From NCBI GenBank assembly GCA_041571855.1, contig JBFFTH010000123.1, positions 1 through 6,207 of the forward strand: a stretch of 6,207 nt of DNA, read 5' to 3'. Numbering within the stretch: position 1 is the stretch's first letter; each line of letters begins with the position of its first letter. A program made the translations under genes and the position numbers. This stretch comes from JACKOF01 sp041571855. Its GTDB lineage: Bacteria > Pseudomonadota > Gammaproteobacteria > Pseudomonadales > Porticoccaceae. A model generated the notes under the pieces. The model worked only from the letters and a program-made list of their open reading frames with translations, was not told where the DNA came from and made no database searches. Positions 1-5,136 of this stretch are shown one piece after another.

Positions 1-1
1 G

Positions 2-103
2 GGCAGAAGCGCCGGCACATCGAAGCCGCGATTTATAGGTACGCTTGGCACCTGGTTGATGATCCTGGTGTCATCGCTACTGGTTTTGATCAATGCACTC
101 TAG
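2..103 (+). CDS. C-terminal fragment of a probable membrane protein (partial, 5' end outside window)
   Basis: The plus-strand reading frame starting at base 2 is open from the left edge to a TAG at 101-103 and encodes 33 residues. The last 17 (TWLMILVSSLLVLINAL) form one uninterrupted hydrophobic stretch, preceded by a basic and polar segment (SKPRF), as expected for a terminal transmembrane helix. The stop lies five bases before the end of the convergent flavodoxin gene, a spacing typical of this compact window. No family can be recognised from so short a tail. Frame 1 is also open here, but its translation is not protein-like and it runs into the flavodoxin gene. The call rests on hydrophobicity and the stop position only. 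Confidence 0.45.
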   Translation, partial: GRSAGTSKPRFIGTLGTWLMILVSSLLVLINAL

Positions 104-108
104 TGCCT

Positions 109-645
109 TCAGTTCAAACCAAATTCTTGCACTATCTGCCGACACCAGTCTCGAACTCTCTCGTCTGTTAACTCGGCCTGGTTTTCATCGTCGATAGCCA
201 GGCCTACAAACTGATGGTTATCCGTGAGTGCTTTTGAGGCCGCAAAGGTAAAACCGTCGCTGCTTGTGTAACCGACCGTTTTTGCCCCCAACGCCCGGAC
301 TTTTGCCCACAGGTAACCCAGCGCATCCAGGAACCACTCGGGGTAGCCAACCTGGTCGCCGACACCGAACAGTGCCACCCTTTTGCCGCTCAAATCCAGC
401 TGGTCCAGATTGTCCCAGTTGTTTTCCCAGTCCTCCTGAAGCTCGCCGTAATCCCAGGTGGGGATGCCGAGAATCAGGTAAGAGTATTCGCTCATGGCAG
501 TTACCGGTACCTCGGCAACGTTGTGTAAATCAACCCGGTGCTGACCCGGCAACTGTTGCAGTTCTGCGGCGATCTTCTCCGCCACAATTTCTGTGTAGCA
601 GGTTGAGGAGCCATAGAAAAGACCAATCGGTGAGACCTCAGACAT
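109..645 (-). CDS. fldB: Long-chain flavodoxin, FldB type
   Basis: A 178-residue FMN-binding electron carrier of the long-chain flavodoxin family, acting in the cytoplasm. The phosphate-binding loop YGSSTCYTE lies at residues 11-19, the first FMN-stacking region IPTWDYGELQEDW at about 61-73, and the second FMN loop GVGDQVGYPEWFLDALG at about 94-110. The sequence SSTCYTE and the overall pattern match FldB (flavodoxin 2) rather than FldA as I recall the E. coli proteins. FldB is a low-potential one-electron carrier linked to the oxidative-stress regulon in enterics; that regulation is not visible here. The start chosen is the ATG at 645, because the conserved N-terminus begins there and a GGAG lies just upstream. 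A longer in-frame start at 693 would add 16 non-conserved residues inside trmL. The start overlaps the trmL stop in ATGTCTGA, implying coupled translation. Confidence 0.93.
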   Translation of the reverse strand: MSEVSPIGLFYGSSTCYTEIVAEKIAAELQQLPGQHRVDLHNVAEVPVTAMSEYSYLILGIPTWDYGELQEDWENNWDNLDQLDLSGKRVALFGVGDQVGYPEWFLDALGYLWAKVRALGAKTVGYTSSDGFTFAASKALTDNHQFVGLAIDDENQAELTDERVRDWCRQIVQEFGLN

Positions 646-1108
646 TGCCAGCTCCGGCGAAGTCGAGCTGGCGCCAGGCCTCATAAACCACAATTGCGAC
701 CGCGTTGGAGAGGTTCAGGCTGCGGCTTTGCGGCTGCATGGGTAGTTTGAGCACATGACCCAGCGGCAGGCTGTCTCTGAACGCTGCGGAAAGCCCCCTG
801 GTTTCAGGACCGAAAACCAGGGTATCACCGGCCTGATAGCAGACGTTGGAGTAGCAGGATGCACCCTTGGTACTGAGCGCGAAAATGCGCTGCGGCTTTT
901 CGCGCTCCAGAAAGGCGGGCCAGCCGGGATGGCTCTGCGCCATCTGCCATTCACGGTAATCCAGCCCCGCACGTCGAAGTCGCTTGTCGTCCATCTCGAA
1001 ACCCAGCGGCTCTATCAGGTGAAGATGGAATCCGGTATTGGCGCAGAGACGGATAATGTTGCCGGTGTTGGGTGGGATTTCGGGTTCAAAGAGGACAATG
1101 TTGAGCAT
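638..1108 (-). CDS. trmL: tRNA (cytidine/uridine(34)-2'-O)-methyltransferase TrmL
   Basis: A 156-residue SPOUT-class (SpoU/TrmH) methyltransferase. The family uses SAM to 2'-O-methylate the wobble nucleotide of tRNA-Leu isoacceptors. All three SPOUT motifs are visible: motif 1 PEIPPNTGNIIRLCANTG at 9-26, with the catalytic-type Asn-Thr-Gly-Asn-x-x-Arg; motif 2 LVFGPETRGL at 97-106; and motif 3 RSLNLSNAVAIVVYEAWRQ at 129-147, which forms the trefoil-knot SAM pocket. Its length is the minimal single-domain length typical of TrmL (YibK). The ATG start is fixed by the conserved opening MLNIVLFEPEIPPN, although no clear Shine-Dalgarno sequence precedes it. It is the first gene of a two-gene minus-strand unit with fldB and diverges from the VIT-family gene across 63 bp. 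Confidence 0.95.
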   Translation of the reverse strand: MLNIVLFEPEIPPNTGNIIRLCANTGFHLHLIEPLGFEMDDKRLRRAGLDYREWQMAQSHPGWPAFLEREKPQRIFALSTKGASCYSNVCYQAGDTLVFGPETRGLSAAFRDSLPLGHVLKLPMQPQSRSLNLSNAVAIVVYEAWRQLDFAGAGNV

Positions 1109-1171
1109 TGCGGTATGATGCCGTTTGCGGGGTCAAATGAAAAGTAAGCGAGCACGGTAAAGGGAGACTTG
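1109..1171. promoter_or_regulatory. Divergent intergenic region between trmL and the VIT-family gene
   Basis: These 63 bases must hold, or lie next to, the promoters of two divergent units. On the plus strand TATGAT at 1114-1119 resembles a -10 box, but no acceptable -35 stands at 16-18 bases from it. On the minus strand I find no good hexamer pair. The right end carries AGGGAG at 1161-1166, the ribosome-binding site of the transporter. I looked for a Fur-like inverted repeat, as the neighbour is an iron-type transporter, and saw none. The promoter assignment is inferred from gene layout. Confidence 0.35.
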
Positions 1172-1939
1172 ATGAGCGACAAAAAAGCCCTGATGTCAAA
1201 AGAGGAATATATCAACCACCACCTGCCGCAGAAAATCGCCCAGCGTCTGCAGGTGGGCCCTGATTCGGTTTATCTGAAAGACTTCGTCTACGGCGCCATT
1301 GATGGTGCAGTCACTACTTTTGCAGTGGTCGCAGGTGTGGCGGGCGCGGGTCTGTCGGCGGGAATTATCATTATTCTTGGCTTCGCCAACCTGATTGCCG
1401 ATGGTTTCAGTATGGCGGTCAGCAACTATCTGGGAACACGGGCGGAAAACCAGCACCGGGAGAAAATGCGCGCCCTCGAGCGCCAGGAAATCAGCGAGTT
1501 TCCGGAAGGGGAAAGGGAAGAGGTGAGGCAGATCTACGCGCTCAAGGGGTTCGAAGGGCAACTGTTGGAGGACATCGTCGAGGTGATTACTGCGGATGAG
1601 GATCGCTGGATAGATACCATGATCCAGGAAGAGCATGGCATGGCCCTGCAGGAGCACAATGCGGTCAAGGCCGGGGTGGCGACCTTTGTGGCTTTTATCC
1701 TGGTCGGATTGATTCCGCTACTGACTTATCTCGCCAACTGGATCTTTCCGGGCCTGATAGGGCAACCGTTTCTGTGGAGTTGTGTGCTTACACTGGTGGC
1801 TTTTTACTGGGTCGGTGCCGCCAAGGGACGATTTGTCGACCAGAACCATTTCATGTCGGGAATGGAAACGGTCCTTATCGGCGGACTGGCGGCAATCATG
1901 GCCTATGCCGTAGGCGCGCTACTGAAAGGCCTGGCCTGA
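1172..1939 (+). CDS. VIT1/CCC1 family divalent metal (Fe2+/Mn2+) transporter
   Basis: A 255-residue inner-membrane protein of the VIT1/CCC1 family, which exports or sequesters Fe2+ or Mn2+ by proton exchange. Helix 1 carries the signature DFVYGAIDGAVTTFAVVAG (about 37-55) with Asp44. Helix 2 carries GFANLIADGFSMAVSNYLG (about 70-88) with Asp78 and Met81. A long charged stretch at about 90-162 matches the cytosolic metal-binding domain of the family: Glu103, Glu106, Glu114, Glu117, Met150 and Glu154 fit the ligands I recall for the eucalyptus VIT1 structure, with a one-residue offset. Three further hydrophobic segments follow at about 167-190, 199-216 and 231-252, giving five helices, the usual number. 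The ATG at 1172 is preferred over the TTG at 1169 because AGGGAG at 1161-1166 is correctly spaced for it. It heads a plus-strand run; the next gene starts 31 bases downstream. Metal preference cannot be read from sequence. Confidence 0.92.
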   Translation: MSDKKALMSKEEYINHHLPQKIAQRLQVGPDSVYLKDFVYGAIDGAVTTFAVVAGVAGAGLSAGIIIILGFANLIADGFSMAVSNYLGTRAENQHREKMRALERQEISEFPEGEREEVRQIYALKGFEGQLLEDIVEVITADEDRWIDTMIQEEHGMALQEHNAVKAGVATFVAFILVGLIPLLTYLANWIFPGLIGQPFLWSCVLTLVAFYWVGAAKGRFVDQNHFMSGMETVLIGGLAAIMAYAVGALLKGLA

Positions 1940-1950
1940 GGGCGACTGAT

Positions 1951-1974
1951 ATGAGTGCCGAGAGGAAAGAATGA
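1951..1974 (+). other. Seven-codon mini-ORF ending in an ATGA overlap with the methyltransferase start
   Basis: ATG at 1951 opens a frame reading MSAERKE that stops at TGA 1972-1974, sharing ATGA (1971-1974) with the methyltransferase start. A GAGGG at 1939-1943 stands at a possible ribosome-binding distance. The mini-ORF covers the methyltransferase Shine-Dalgarno sequence AGAGGA (1961-1966). It could be a chance product of an AG-rich leader or a translational-coupling device; there is no proof that it is translated. Confidence 0.2.
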
Positions 1975-2630
1975 ACAAAACAGCCAGTAATGCTCGCGTG
2001 GCGCAGGATGAAATCGGTTCACTCTATGACCGGATCGCGCCATTCTATGACCTCTGGGGCTTGTTAACCGAATCCCGGGCCAGGAACAGGGCATTGGAAT
2101 TAGCCGCTGTTGAGGACGGTGAGACGATTTTGGAGGTGGCCGTGGGAACCGGTCTCGCCTTTTATGAACTGGTGAAGAGAAATCCCAATGGCGTTAACCT
2201 GGGTATTGATCTTTCAGCCGGCATGCTCGCCAGGGCAGAGAAGCGCCTGCAAAATCTTCCCGGGGGAAATTACCTGTTGCAACAGGGCTCAGCTTTTGAG
2301 TTGGCGGTTGAAACGGAGTCCGTGGATACGCTGCTCAACAACTACATGTTTGACCTTATCGCTTTTGCGGATATGGGAAAAATTCTGGACGAGTTCCACC
2401 GGGTGCTGAAACCAGGAAGCAAGCTGGTGCTGGTCAATATGACCGAAGGCGAGCGCTTTGGCAGCGGCGTCTATAGTCGTATCTACAACCGATTTCCCAG
2501 GGCCATGGGAGGGTGTCGCGGTGTTAGTTTGGAGAAGACACTTGCCGGAAAAGGCTTTAGCATAGAGCTTCGGGAATACTACCAGCAAATGCTGTTTCCA
2601 TCGGAAGTGATTCTAGCCAGAAAAGTCTGA
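1971..2630 (+). CDS. Class I SAM-dependent methyltransferase, UbiE/PmtA-like, substrate unknown
   Basis: A 219-residue soluble protein with a Rossmann-type methyltransferase fold. The N-terminal segment SLYDRIAPFYDLW (about 17-29) is of the kind seen in UbiE/COQ5 and in bacterial phosphatidylethanolamine methyltransferases. Motif I ILEVAVGTG is at 53-61, with a variant Ala-Val in place of the usual Gly-Cys. The acidic end of strand 2, GIDLSAGML, is at 78-86 (Asp80), and the post-motif FHRVLKPGSKLVLVN is at about 142-156. The C-terminus (GFSIELREYY...PSEVILARK) is typical of small lipid or quinone-type methyltransferases. It is not the canonical ubiE: it is shorter and has no visible ubiquinone-operon neighbours. 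AGAGGA at 1961-1966 supports the ATG. It lies between the VIT-type transporter (31-base gap) and nhaA (37-base gap), all on the same strand, so co-transcription is likely. Confidence 0.82.
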   Translation: MNKTASNARVAQDEIGSLYDRIAPFYDLWGLLTESRARNRALELAAVEDGETILEVAVGTGLAFYELVKRNPNGVNLGIDLSAGMLARAEKRLQNLPGGNYLLQQGSAFELAVETESVDTLLNNYMFDLIAFADMGKILDEFHRVLKPGSKLVLVNMTEGERFGSGVYSRIYNRFPRAMGGCRGVSLEKTLAGKGFSIELREYYQQMLFPSEVILARKV

Positions 2631-2667
2631 ATAATAGCAACTGATCATAAAGGGGCCACAAGGCGTA

Positions 2668-3879
2668 ATGGAACACCAGAAAATACCGGGAACCAATTTT
2701 ATCGCAGAATTTCTCAAAATGGAGTCAGCCGGTGGCATCAAGCTGATGCTCGCCACGATACTGGCCTTAATATGCGCTAACACCGGACTCCAGCCCGTTT
2801 ATGAGGCGCTATTGTCGACACCGGTAGAAGTCAGGGTAGGTGCGCTGGAAATCGCCAAACCGCTGCTGCTGTGGATTAATGACGGCCTGATGGCAATCTT
2901 TTTCTTCCTGGTCGGCCTCGAACTGAAGCGGGAAATGATAGAGGGTGAGTTGGCTGACAAGCGCAATATCCTGCTGCCAGGCGTCGGTGCCATCGGGGGC
3001 ATGGCTATACCGGCACTGATCTACATTATATTTAACATTGACGATCCTGTTGCCCTTGAGGGCTGGGCAATACCCGCAGCAACAGATATCGCTTTCGCGC
3101 TTGGTGTCCTGTCTCTGCTCGGTTCCAGGGTGCCAACCTCGCTTAAAATATTCCTCACCTCGCTGGCGATCTTTGATGATATCGGCGCTATTTTGATTAT
3201 TGCCATTTTTTACGCGTCCAAAATTTCTTTGACGGCGCTGCTGGTGGTTGCCTGTTGCATCCCGGTTCTCGCGCTGTTGAACAGGAGCAACGTGGTGGAC
3301 AAGACCCCCTATATTGCGGTTGGCATCATTATGTGGGTTGCCACACTCAAATCGGGTGTACATGCTACGCTGGCCGGCGTGGTGCTGGCGATGTTCATTC
3401 CGATGCGATCAAAAGAAGACCCGGATTTCTCGCCCCTGCGAAGCATGGAGCATGACCTCCACAGCACAGTGGCCTTTCTGATCCTGCCTCTGTTCGCTTT
3501 TGCCAATGCAGGTGTCAATTTTACGGGCATGCAAGCCGAACAGGTGCTGCATGGGGTTACCCTTGGCATATCCCTCGGTTTGTTTTTGGGAAAACCGCTG
3601 GGCGTTTTCGGTTTTTGCTGGTTGATTGTGAAGCTCAAATGGGCCGCTTTGCCGGAGGGGATGAATCACAAAGTTCTCTATGGCGCCTCAGTTCTTGCCG
3701 GTATTGGCTTCACCATGAGCCTGTTTATCGGCTCACTGGCATTTGAGGAAGTCGGCGCCAACCGGATTTTTGACGAGCGTTTGGGGATTCTGATCGGGTC
3801 TGTTGCATCCGGTATCGTGGGTTATTTGATTCTCAGCGCCTGTCTGCCAAAAACTGCAGGCGCGAAAGGGAGAGCCTGA
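2668..3879 (+). CDS. nhaA: Na+/H+ antiporter NhaA
   Basis: A 403-residue inner-membrane antiporter. In E. coli NhaA exchanges two H+ for one Na+ or Li+ and supports growth in salt and at alkaline pH. The family landmarks are all present. The pH-sensor and funnel region FFLVGLELKREMIEGEL is at about 79-95, with Glu85, Arg88 and Glu89. The unwound helix IV motif PAATDIAFALGVLSLLGSRV is at 136-155, with Thr139 and Asp140. The ion-binding aspartate pair in FDDIGA is at 169-174 (Asp170, Asp171). The helix X lysine in FLGKPLG is at 306-312 (Lys309), followed by GIGFTMSLFI at 345-354. These correspond to E. coli Thr132, Asp133, Asp163, Asp164 and Lys300, so the protein should be active. AAGG at 2660-2663 precedes the ATG. 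It is third in the plus-strand run and ends one base before the convergent channel gene. No NhaR-type regulator is visible. Confidence 0.97.
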   Translation: MEHQKIPGTNFIAEFLKMESAGGIKLMLATILALICANTGLQPVYEALLSTPVEVRVGALEIAKPLLLWINDGLMAIFFFLVGLELKREMIEGELADKRNILLPGVGAIGGMAIPALIYIIFNIDDPVALEGWAIPAATDIAFALGVLSLLGSRVPTSLKIFLTSLAIFDDIGAILIIAIFYASKISLTALLVVACCIPVLALLNRSNVVDKTPYIAVGIIMWVATLKSGVHATLAGVVLAMFIPMRSKEDPDFSPLRSMEHDLHSTVAFLILPLFAFANAGVNFTGMQAEQVLHGVTLGISLGLFLGKPLGVFGFCWLIVKLKWAALPEGMNHKVLYGASVLAGIGFTMSLFIGSLAFEEVGANRIFDERLGILIGSVASGIVGYLILSACLPKTAGAKGRA

Positions 3880-3880
3880 T

Positions 3881-4306
3881 TCAGGGTTTTCCCCAGAACT
3901 TCTCCATCTCCAGGTACATGAATGATGCTGTCCAGGTAATCATTATCAGGCCTACCAGAGCCTCAAGTCCGGCGACAAAACGCAGTTCGCCAACCGGAAA
4001 GATATCGCCGTAGCCAAGAGAAGAGTAGGTGGTAAAGGACAAGTAGACACAATCCAGAAGGCTCTTACTGCTCTGACCCTCTAGATTGCCGTAACCTCCA
4101 GCCTGAATCAGGGCAAAGTACGCCAGTGCATATAGCCAGATCTCAACGGAGTGAGCGACCAGTGCCCCCAGAAGACCGATTGCAACCCGTACCCGTCTGA
4201 ACATCCTCATCTTTGGCAGCAGCCGGTTTAAATTACTGAGAACCTCGTAATGAATGGCTACGGTCAGGATGACCATGGTGATGTTGACGAGGGTGACAGT
4301 AAACAC
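3881..4306 (-). CDS. Small potassium-channel-like membrane protein (Ion_trans_2 pore domain)
   Basis: A 141-residue protein with a potassium-channel pore. Hydrophobic segments lie at about 3-25, 43-68 and 109-131. Between the last two is a pore helix and selectivity filter, CVYLSFTTYSSLGYGDIFP (86-104), where SLGYGD replaces the classical TVGYGD. There is no RCK/TrkA, cyclic-nucleotide or other ligand domain; the protein ends about ten residues after the last helix. The core is therefore two-helix-plus-pore with one extra N-terminal helix, and it would have to tetramerise in the membrane. The chosen start is a GTG at 4306 with GGGGGAG just upstream on this strand; the ATG at codon 11 is an alternative that would remove half of the first helix. 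It follows the GcvR-like gene by 9 bases, so the two are probably co-transcribed. K+ conduction is inferred from the filter. Confidence 0.8.
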   Translation of the reverse strand: MFTVTLVNITMVILTVAIHYEVLSNLNRLLPKMRMFRRVRVAIGLLGALVAHSVEIWLYALAYFALIQAGGYGNLEGQSSKSLLDCVYLSFTTYSSLGYGDIFPVGELRFVAGLEALVGLIMITWTASFMYLEMEKFWGKP

Positions 4307-4315
4307 GGGCTCCCC

Positions 4316-4828
4316 CTAGGCTGTTTCCAGTTCCACGACCAGATCGTCAGACAGCCCTTCCAGCGCTGTTTGCAGGTCGTCAGTGACCAGGTTCTCCGGC
4401 AACTGTATGCGAGCGGATGCCCGAAAGAGTATTTCGGCACTCATGGGAGCGCTCTCGCAACTGGTGGTCAGTTCTTCGAGATTGACAGACAGGCGCGCCA
4501 GCAGGGCGGAGATTTCGCTGACAATGCCAGGCCGGTCATTGCCAACAACGGAGAGCAGAAGCGTTTGCCTGGAGCCTCCCGCCTCGCCGGTACTGGCCTC
4601 CCCGTGAACCCTGATGCCCTGTTCCTCGAGCCGGGACAGCTTGTTGAGCAAATCAGCCTGTCTTTCGCCTGCGATTTCAACCAGCAGAATACCGGCAAAC
4701 TTGCCCGCGAGGCGAGACATGCTGCTTTCCAGCCAGTTTCCTCCATTGGCGGCAATGACATCCGAAACCCGCTCGATAATTCCAGGTCGATCATCGGCTA
4801 AAATGGTCAATGCAAGGTAATTACTCAT
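4316..4828 (-). CDS. GcvR-like protein with two ACT domains
   Basis: A 170-residue soluble protein made of two ACT domains and nothing else. The first, about 5-77, has the ligand-loop motif LADDRPGIIERVSDVIAANG (10-29). The second, about 89-168, has VVGNDRPGIVSEISALLA (94-111). This is the architecture of GcvR, which in E. coli senses glycine and antagonises GcvA at the glycine-cleavage operon. No gcvA or gcvTHP gene is in the window, so the specific role is inference and I leave the symbol empty. ACT-pair proteins of this type may also bind other amino acids. I chose the ATG at 4828 because the conserved SNYLALTILADDRPG begins there and a GGGATGGA sequence lies upstream. The in-frame ATG at 4840 directly abuts AGGG, too close for ribosome binding. 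It is the first gene of a two-gene unit with the channel. Confidence 0.82.
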   Translation of the reverse strand: MSNYLALTILADDRPGIIERVSDVIAANGGNWLESSMSRLAGKFAGILLVEIAGERQADLLNKLSRLEEQGIRVHGEASTGEAGGSRQTLLLSVVGNDRPGIVSEISALLARLSVNLEELTTSCESAPMSAEILFRASARIQLPENLVTDDLQTALEGLSDDLVVELETA

Positions 4829-4856
4829 GTACAAATCCATCCCTAAAGAGAACGCT

Positions 4857-4862
4857 ATTATG
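4857..4862 (-). promoter_or_regulatory. Possible -10 box for the GcvR-like/channel unit
   Basis: On the minus strand this reads CATAAT, one mismatch from TATAAT, about 28 bases upstream of the chosen start, in a locally AT-rich patch (CTATTATTTCTGCATAATAG). No convincing -35 hexamer stands at 16-18 bases, so the promoter would be weak, activator-dependent or misassigned. Confidence 0.35.
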
Positions 4863-4909
4863 CAGAAATAATAGAGGCTTCACCATGTCGATGGGTCTCT
4901 GACGCCAGA

Positions 4910-5034
4910 GCCAGCTGGCTGCAATCGCCTGTTCGAAAATGGCAGGGCCAGGAATGACACTGAAAACGGGCGCCAGGTTGCGAAGCAGACCGGTTCTGTA
5001 GCATCCTGGCTGACAACGAGTGCAGCCAGCTGGC
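4910..5034. repeat. 125-bp nested inverted repeat
   Basis: The outer arms are GCCAGCTGGCTGCA at 4910-4923 and its exact reverse complement TGCAGCCAGCTGGC at 5021-5034 (14 of 14 paired). Pairing resumes after one mismatch with TCG 4925-4927 and CGA 5017-5019. Inside, GCCAGGA at 4947-4953 pairs perfectly with TCCTGGC at 5004-5010, extending through TG/CA with one bulged A. ACA 4957-4959 can pair TGT 4997-4999. The apex CC(A)GGTTGC-GAA-GCA(G)ACCGG at 4973-4993 forms a hairpin with two bulges, closed by GCGAAGC. A side hairpin CCTG/CAGG (4928-4931, 4943-4946) is possible. No T-run follows on either strand, so it is not a plain terminator. It could be a DNA cruciform, a repeat-family unit, a protein-binding array or a structured RNA. 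Confidence 0.65.
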
Positions 5035-5050
5035 GACTTTGGGTTGACTC

Positions 5051-5072
5051 TTGGCCTGTTTGGCGGGGCCAA
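5051..5072. promoter_or_regulatory. 6-bp inverted repeat just upstream of the moxR promoter, possible operator
   Basis: TTGGCC at 5051-5056 and GGCCAA at 5067-5072 are exact reverse complements separated by 10 bases, giving a centre-to-centre distance of 16. The right half-site ends 7 bases before the -35 hexamer of the predicted promoter, a position suited to an activator or repressor dimer. It could equally be a short hairpin. It is not a terminator, since no T-run follows on either strand. Confidence 0.35.
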
Positions 5073-5079
5073 AACGGAT

Positions 5080-5107
5080 TTGAACTGCCACTTTAACCAG
5101 TTAGAAT
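5080..5107 (+). promoter_or_regulatory. Sigma70-like promoter for the MoxR gene
   Basis: TTGAAC at 5080-5085 (-35, one mismatch from TTGACA) and TAGAAT at 5102-5107 (-10, one mismatch from TATAAT) are separated by 16 bases. Transcription would begin near 5114, leaving a leader of about 23 bases with AAAGAG (5123-5128) as the ribosome-binding site for the ATG at 5137. Both hexamers and the spacing are good, and the position fits the gene. Confidence 0.6.
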
Positions 5108-5136
5108 GGCATATTGCATCTTAAAGAGTAGTGATT

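Larger units (their letters stand above)
4829..5136. other. 308-bp divergent intergenic region, structured and largely unexplained
   Basis: This is the only long non-coding stretch. It separates the minus-strand GcvR-like/channel unit from the plus-strand MoxR/VWA unit. It holds a possible -10 box for the left unit (4857-4862), a 125-bp nested inverted repeat (4910-5034), a smaller inverted repeat (5051-5072) and a sigma70-like promoter for the right unit (5080-5107). Minus-strand reading frames of 77 and 83 codons cross it, but neither has a convincing start region or a recognisable protein. No terminator with a T-run is seen on either strand. Confidence 0.6.

Noticed and set aside
95..106. 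Short hairpin GCACT-CT-AGTGC at the convergent ends of the partial gene and fldB
   Set aside because: A 5-bp stem with a 2-base loop and no T-run on either strand is too weak to call a bidirectional terminator.
668..677. CTGGCGCCAG palindrome resembling the intergenic GCCAGCTGGC sites
   Set aside because: It lies inside trmL coding sequence, its core differs (GCGC rather than AGCT), and nothing else marks it as a site.
264..686. 140-codon plus-strand ORF opposite fldB
   Set aside because: Proline- and arginine-rich translation with no domain, fully antisense to a well-supported gene; a shadow frame.
645..693. N-terminal extension of the flavodoxin to a start at 693
   Set aside because: The added 16 residues are not flavodoxin-like and lie inside trmL. 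The ATG at 645 has a GGAG and begins the conserved sequence.
1109..1171. Fur box upstream of the VIT-type transporter
   Set aside because: No GATAAT-like repeats are present in the gap.
4858..5091. 77-codon minus-strand ORF across the intergenic region (with an overlapping 83-codon frame)
   Set aside because: It starts at a GTG with no ribosome-binding site, has no recognisable domain and an implausible composition, and runs through the inverted repeat and the moxR promoter.
5061..5095. tRNA 3'-end-like string on the minus strand (GGCAGTTCAAATCCG followed by GGCCCCGCCA)
   Set aside because: It looks like a T-arm followed by an acceptor end with CCA. But the T-stem would need one mismatch and two wobbles, the spacing to CCA is one base too long, and no matching 5' acceptor strand, D-arm or anticodon arm lies upstream. 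It overlaps the moxR promoter. An attachment-site remnant is possible, but there is no integrase or second copy.
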